A DNA stretch of 7,592 nucleotides from Mailhella sp. (GTDB lineage Bacteria; Desulfobacterota; Desulfovibrionia; Desulfovibrionales; Desulfovibrionaceae): contig JAKSQA010000042.1 of NCBI GenBank assembly GCA_024404335.1, forward strand, positions 1 to 7,592. The letters are read 5' to 3'. The translations under genes and the position numbers were made by a program. Positions 5,276-7,592 of this stretch are shown here, one piece after another (within the stretch, counting starts at the first letter, position 1; each line of letters opens with the position of its first letter). The notes under the pieces are model-generated. The model worked only from the letters and a program-made list of their open reading frames with translations. It had not been told where the DNA came from and did no database searches.

Positions 5276-6655
5276 TCAGTGGCCTGTAATGTTGTACTTT
5301 TTCAGTTTGTACTGCATGAGGCTGCGGGATATGCCGAGGAGCTCGGCGGCGTGCGCCTGCACGAAGTCGGCTCTGGCAAGGGCGCGCTTTATGAGCGCGG
5401 CCTCGATCTTGTCGAGCGTGTCGGCAAGGTTGAGCTCCACAGGAAGGAGGTCGACGGCGCTCTTGAACTGCGATTCCTCGCCTCTGATCTCCGGGGGGAG
5501 GTCGACGACGTCGATGATGTTCGAGGTCACCATGACGAGGCAGCGTTCAAGCACGTTCTGGAGCTGGCGTATGTTGCCCGGCCATTCGTATCCGGTGAGG
5601 TAGTTCTGGGCCTCGGCCGTGAAGCTCTTCGCAGGAATCGCGTTGTCTTCGGCGATCTTCTGCGAGAAGTGGGCGATGAGGAGCGGGATGTCCTCGCGGC
5701 GCTCTCTGAGGGGGGGGATGGGGATCTGGACGACGTTGAGCCTGTAGTAGAGGTCTTCCCGGAAGGTTCCGGCCTCGACCATGGCGGCGAGGTCGCGATG
5801 GGTGGCGGCGACGACCCGTATGTCGACGCTGACGGGGTCCGTTCCGCCCACGCGTTCGAATGTCCTCTCCTGCAGCACCCTGAGCAGCTTTACCTGAAGG
5901 TCCATGCTCAGCTCGCCGATCTCATCGAGGAAGAGGGTGCCCTGGTCGGCCTGCTCGAAGCGTCCCCGCCTTGTGGCGACGGCCCCCGTGAAGGATCCCT
6001 TCTCGTGCCCGAAGAGCTCGCTTTCGAGCACTCCGGAATTGAAGGCCATGCAGTTGACGGAGATGAAGGGGCCCTCCTTGCGGGACGATGTGAAGTGTAT
6101 GGCTCGTGCCACCAGTTCCTTGCCCGTGCCCGATTCGCCGGTGATGAGGACGGTGGAGCGGCTTGCCGCCACACGGTCGACGATGGCGAGCGTGTCGCGT
6201 ATCGCCTTGGACCTGCCGATGATCTGGTGGGTGCTGTAGCGGTTCTCCAGGTTCTCCTGAAGGAGCCTGTACTGGCGGTGCGCCTTGGAGAGCTCGACCG
6301 CGTTGTGGACGGAAAGGAGGAGCTCGTCGTTGGCGAAGGGCTTGGTGATGTAGTCGAAGGCGCCGTAGCGCATCGCCTCGACGGCGCTTTCGATGCTGCC
6401 GAAGGCCGTCATGATCAGCACCGGAATCTCCGGAGTGGCCTTCTTCACGGCCTGCAGGAGCTCCTTGCCTGATATCTTGGGCATCTTCATGTCGGTTATG
6501 ACGACATCGACCTCTGATTCGTTGAGGAAGTGTAGCGCGAGCTCCGGATCGTTGATGGCCGTCACTTCGTAGCCGGCGTCTTTGAGCATGGCCTCTATGA
6601 CCATGAGGTAGTTCTTCTCATCGTCGACGACGAGGATGTGGGATTTTTCGCTCAT
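5276..6655 (-). CDS. Sigma-54-dependent response regulator (NtrC/ZraR type)
   Basis: This is a cytoplasmic transcription activator: phosphorylation releases its AAA+ domain to remodel sigma-54 RNA polymerase. The 459 residues carry three domains. The receiver (about 5-120) has acidic residues Asp11-Asp12, phospho-acceptor Asp55, Thr83 and Lys105. The AAA+ domain (about 145-375) has Walker A GESGTGKE (173-180), sigma-54 loop GSFTGA (220-225), Walker B LFLDEI (241-246) and arginine-finger region FREDLYYRL (298-306). A Fis-type helix-turn-helix closes the protein (AAELLGISRSLMQYKLKKY, from about 436). The sigma-54 loop has Ser in place of the usual Ala. The ATG at 6653-6655 has GAGG 5 bases upstream, overlapping the stop of the kinase gene, so the pair is translationally coupled. 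Its target genes cannot be read from the window; I saw no convincing -24/-12 promoter in the gaps. Confidence 0.95.
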   Translation of the reverse strand: MSEKSHILVVDDEKNYLMVIEAMLKDAGYEVTAINDPELALHFLNESEVDVVITDMKMPKISGKELLQAVKKATPEIPVLIMTAFGSIESAVEAMRYGAFDYITKPFANDELLLSVHNAVELSKAHRQYRLLQENLENRYSTHQIIGRSKAIRDTLAIVDRVAASRSTVLITGESGTGKELVARAIHFTSSRKEGPFISVNCMAFNSGVLESELFGHEKGSFTGAVATRRGRFEQADQGTLFLDEIGELSMDLQVKLLRVLQERTFERVGGTDPVSVDIRVVAATHRDLAAMVEAGTFREDLYYRLNVVQIPIPPLRERREDIPLLIAHFSQKIAEDNAIPAKSFTAEAQNYLTGYEWPGNIRQLQNVLERCLVMVTSNIIDVVDLPPEIRGEESQFKSAVDLLPVELNLADTLDKIEAALIKRALARADFVQAHAAELLGISRSLMQYKLKKYNITGH

Positions 6656-6662
6656 GATGACC

Positions 6663-7592
6663 TCAGGAGTTGTTTTCCGTCTGCGGCATGAAGTCTATCG
6701 TAATGACGGCTCCGCCGTTCTGCGCGTTGGCAAGCGAGAGCCGGCCTCCGTGCGATTCGATGATGGACCGCACGATGGGGAGCCCGAGCCCCGTGCCGGT
6801 GTCCTTTGTGGTGAAGAAGGGGTCGAGCGCCTTCTGGAGGGCGTCTTCGGAGAATCCGGGGCCTGTGTCGCGGAAGCGGAGGACAGTATGGCCGGCAAGG
6901 TCGACGTCGCCTCTGACACTGATGCCGCCGGGCCCCTGCATGGCCTGCTGCGCGTTGGCGAGTATGTTGTAGACGGCCCGATAGAGGAGGTCCGGGTCGC
7001 CGGTGACGCGGAGGCCGTCGGCAAGGTCGATGTCGATGCGGATGCCCTGCCGCTCGAATTCGCCGCTCAGGAAGGCCATGGCCTTGTCGAGGATGTCGCG
7101 GAGGGGCACATCGTCCTGGCGGGGCTTCCTGGGGCGGGCGTAGTCGAGGAAGTCGTTGACCGTCGTTCCCAGGCGGCAGGATTCGTCGTAGATGGCGGTG
7201 AGCATGGCCTGCGTCGTGGCATCCTCGCTTTTGTGGCGGCGGATGAGGAATTCCGCCGTCGACCGTATGATGCCGAGCGGGTTGCGGATCTCATGCGCGA
7301 TGGACGCCACCATCCGGCCCATGCTGGCCAGCTTCTCCGCCTGATGGAGCTTCGATTCGAGTTCCCGGTTGCGCGCCATCCTCTTCTGGAGGATGCGCTC
7401 GGCCTTGCGCGAGATGACGAGTATGAGGATGAAGAGTATGAGCGACGAGATGATGAACCCGGCGATGATGAGCCACTGGGCCTTGATGGCGCTGCGGTAC
7501 TGGCCCGTCATGTCGTGCACGATCTCCAGCACGCCGAGTACGGGTACCTCGCTCCCGTTGAGGCGGAGCCCCTTGAAGTCGGTGTCGATGGT
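6663..7592 (-). CDS. Membrane sensor histidine kinase, N-terminus beyond the window
   Basis: This is the likely partner kinase of the adjacent response regulator, whose start lies 7 bases beyond this stop. The reading frame stays open to the right edge, so only the last 309 residues are seen. A GTG at 7530-7532 is in frame but sits inside continuous sequence (SEVPVLGVLEIVHDMTGQY), so I do not take it as the start. In visible numbering: the end of an extracytoplasmic sensor region (1-38), one transmembrane helix (about 40-60, IIAGFIISSLILFILILVI) and a charged coiled-coil linker (61-90). Next comes the H-box with phospho-acceptor His100 (SIAHEIRNPLG). The ATP-binding domain has N-box ILANAQQAM (around Asn213), G1 DTGPGF (242-247), F-box PFFTTK and G2 GTGLGL. 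No HAMP domain is visible between membrane and H-box. The signal sensed is unknown. Confidence 0.93.
   Translation of the reverse strand, partial: TIDTDFKGLRLNGSEVPVLGVLEIVHDMTGQYRSAIKAQWLIIAGFIISSLILFILILVISRKAERILQKRMARNRELESKLHQAEKLASMGRMVASIAHEIRNPLGIIRSTAEFLIRRHKSEDATTQAMLTAIYDESCRLGTTVNDFLDYARPRKPRQDDVPLRDILDKAMAFLSGEFERQGIRIDIDLADGLRVTGDPDLLYRAVYNILANAQQAMQGPGGISVRGDVDLAGHTVLRFRDTGPGFSEDALQKALDPFFTTKDTGTGLGLPIVRSIIESHGGRLSLANAQNGGAVITIDFMPQTENNS

Noticed and set aside
5201..6472. Long + strand open frame (423 codons) antisense to the response regulator, beginning MFHVKH
   Set aside because: Its ATG is the parS palindrome itself, which reads MFHVKH in any genome. The remainder is the antisense of a clear NtrC-type gene in GC-rich DNA, with no recognisable domain and no good ribosome site.
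7530..7532. GTG as start of the kinase gene
   Set aside because: The frame remains open for the 20 codons to the window edge with plausible sensor-domain sequence, and the GTG encodes an internal Val in a hydrophobic strand.

Overview
The window is ordinary-looking, GC-rich (about 60% by eye), tightly packed bacterial chromosome. It holds seven recognisable protein-coding features: five complete core genes, a complete response regulator and a partial sensor kinase. A few codons of an eighth gene lie at the left edge. Gene content (def, fmt, rsmB, parAB and a sigma-54-type two-component pair together) and protein style suggest a Deltaproteobacterium, probably of the Desulfovibrio type. That assignment is inference from recall; no marker gene here fixes the taxon.

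Layout. On the + strand lie the Ala/Pro-rich end of an unknown gene, then def (peptide deformylase), a two-hairpin intergenic element whose second hairpin is a good intrinsic terminator, fmt (Met-tRNA formyltransferase), and rsmB (16S rRNA m5C methyltransferase) followed by a long perfect terminator hairpin. These are translation genes: Fmt formylates the initiator Met-tRNA, Def removes the formyl group after synthesis starts, and RsmB modifies the ribosome. A convergent spacer of about 230 bases follows, with several short palindromes but no gene I can support.

On the - strand, read from the right edge inward, come a membrane sensor histidine kinase (N-terminus cut by the window), its NtrC-type sigma-54 response regulator, a parS centromere site, parA and parB. 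ParA, ParB and parS form the chromosome (or large replicon) segregation system. The chromosomal context suggests a location near the replication origin.

The most interesting site is at 5193-5226. A textbook 16-bp parS core sits at the exact centre of a 34-bp perfect palindrome. Read on the - strand, that palindrome is followed directly by six T residues. It therefore looks like an intrinsic terminator for the two-component operon built around the centromere site. A weak candidate parA promoter has its -35 box in the edge of the same palindrome.

Two genes are best read with TTG starts (fmt at 682, parA at 5139), each supported by a well-placed Shine-Dalgarno sequence. I found no mobile element, CRISPR array, tRNA or rRNA, and no novel multi-gene system.
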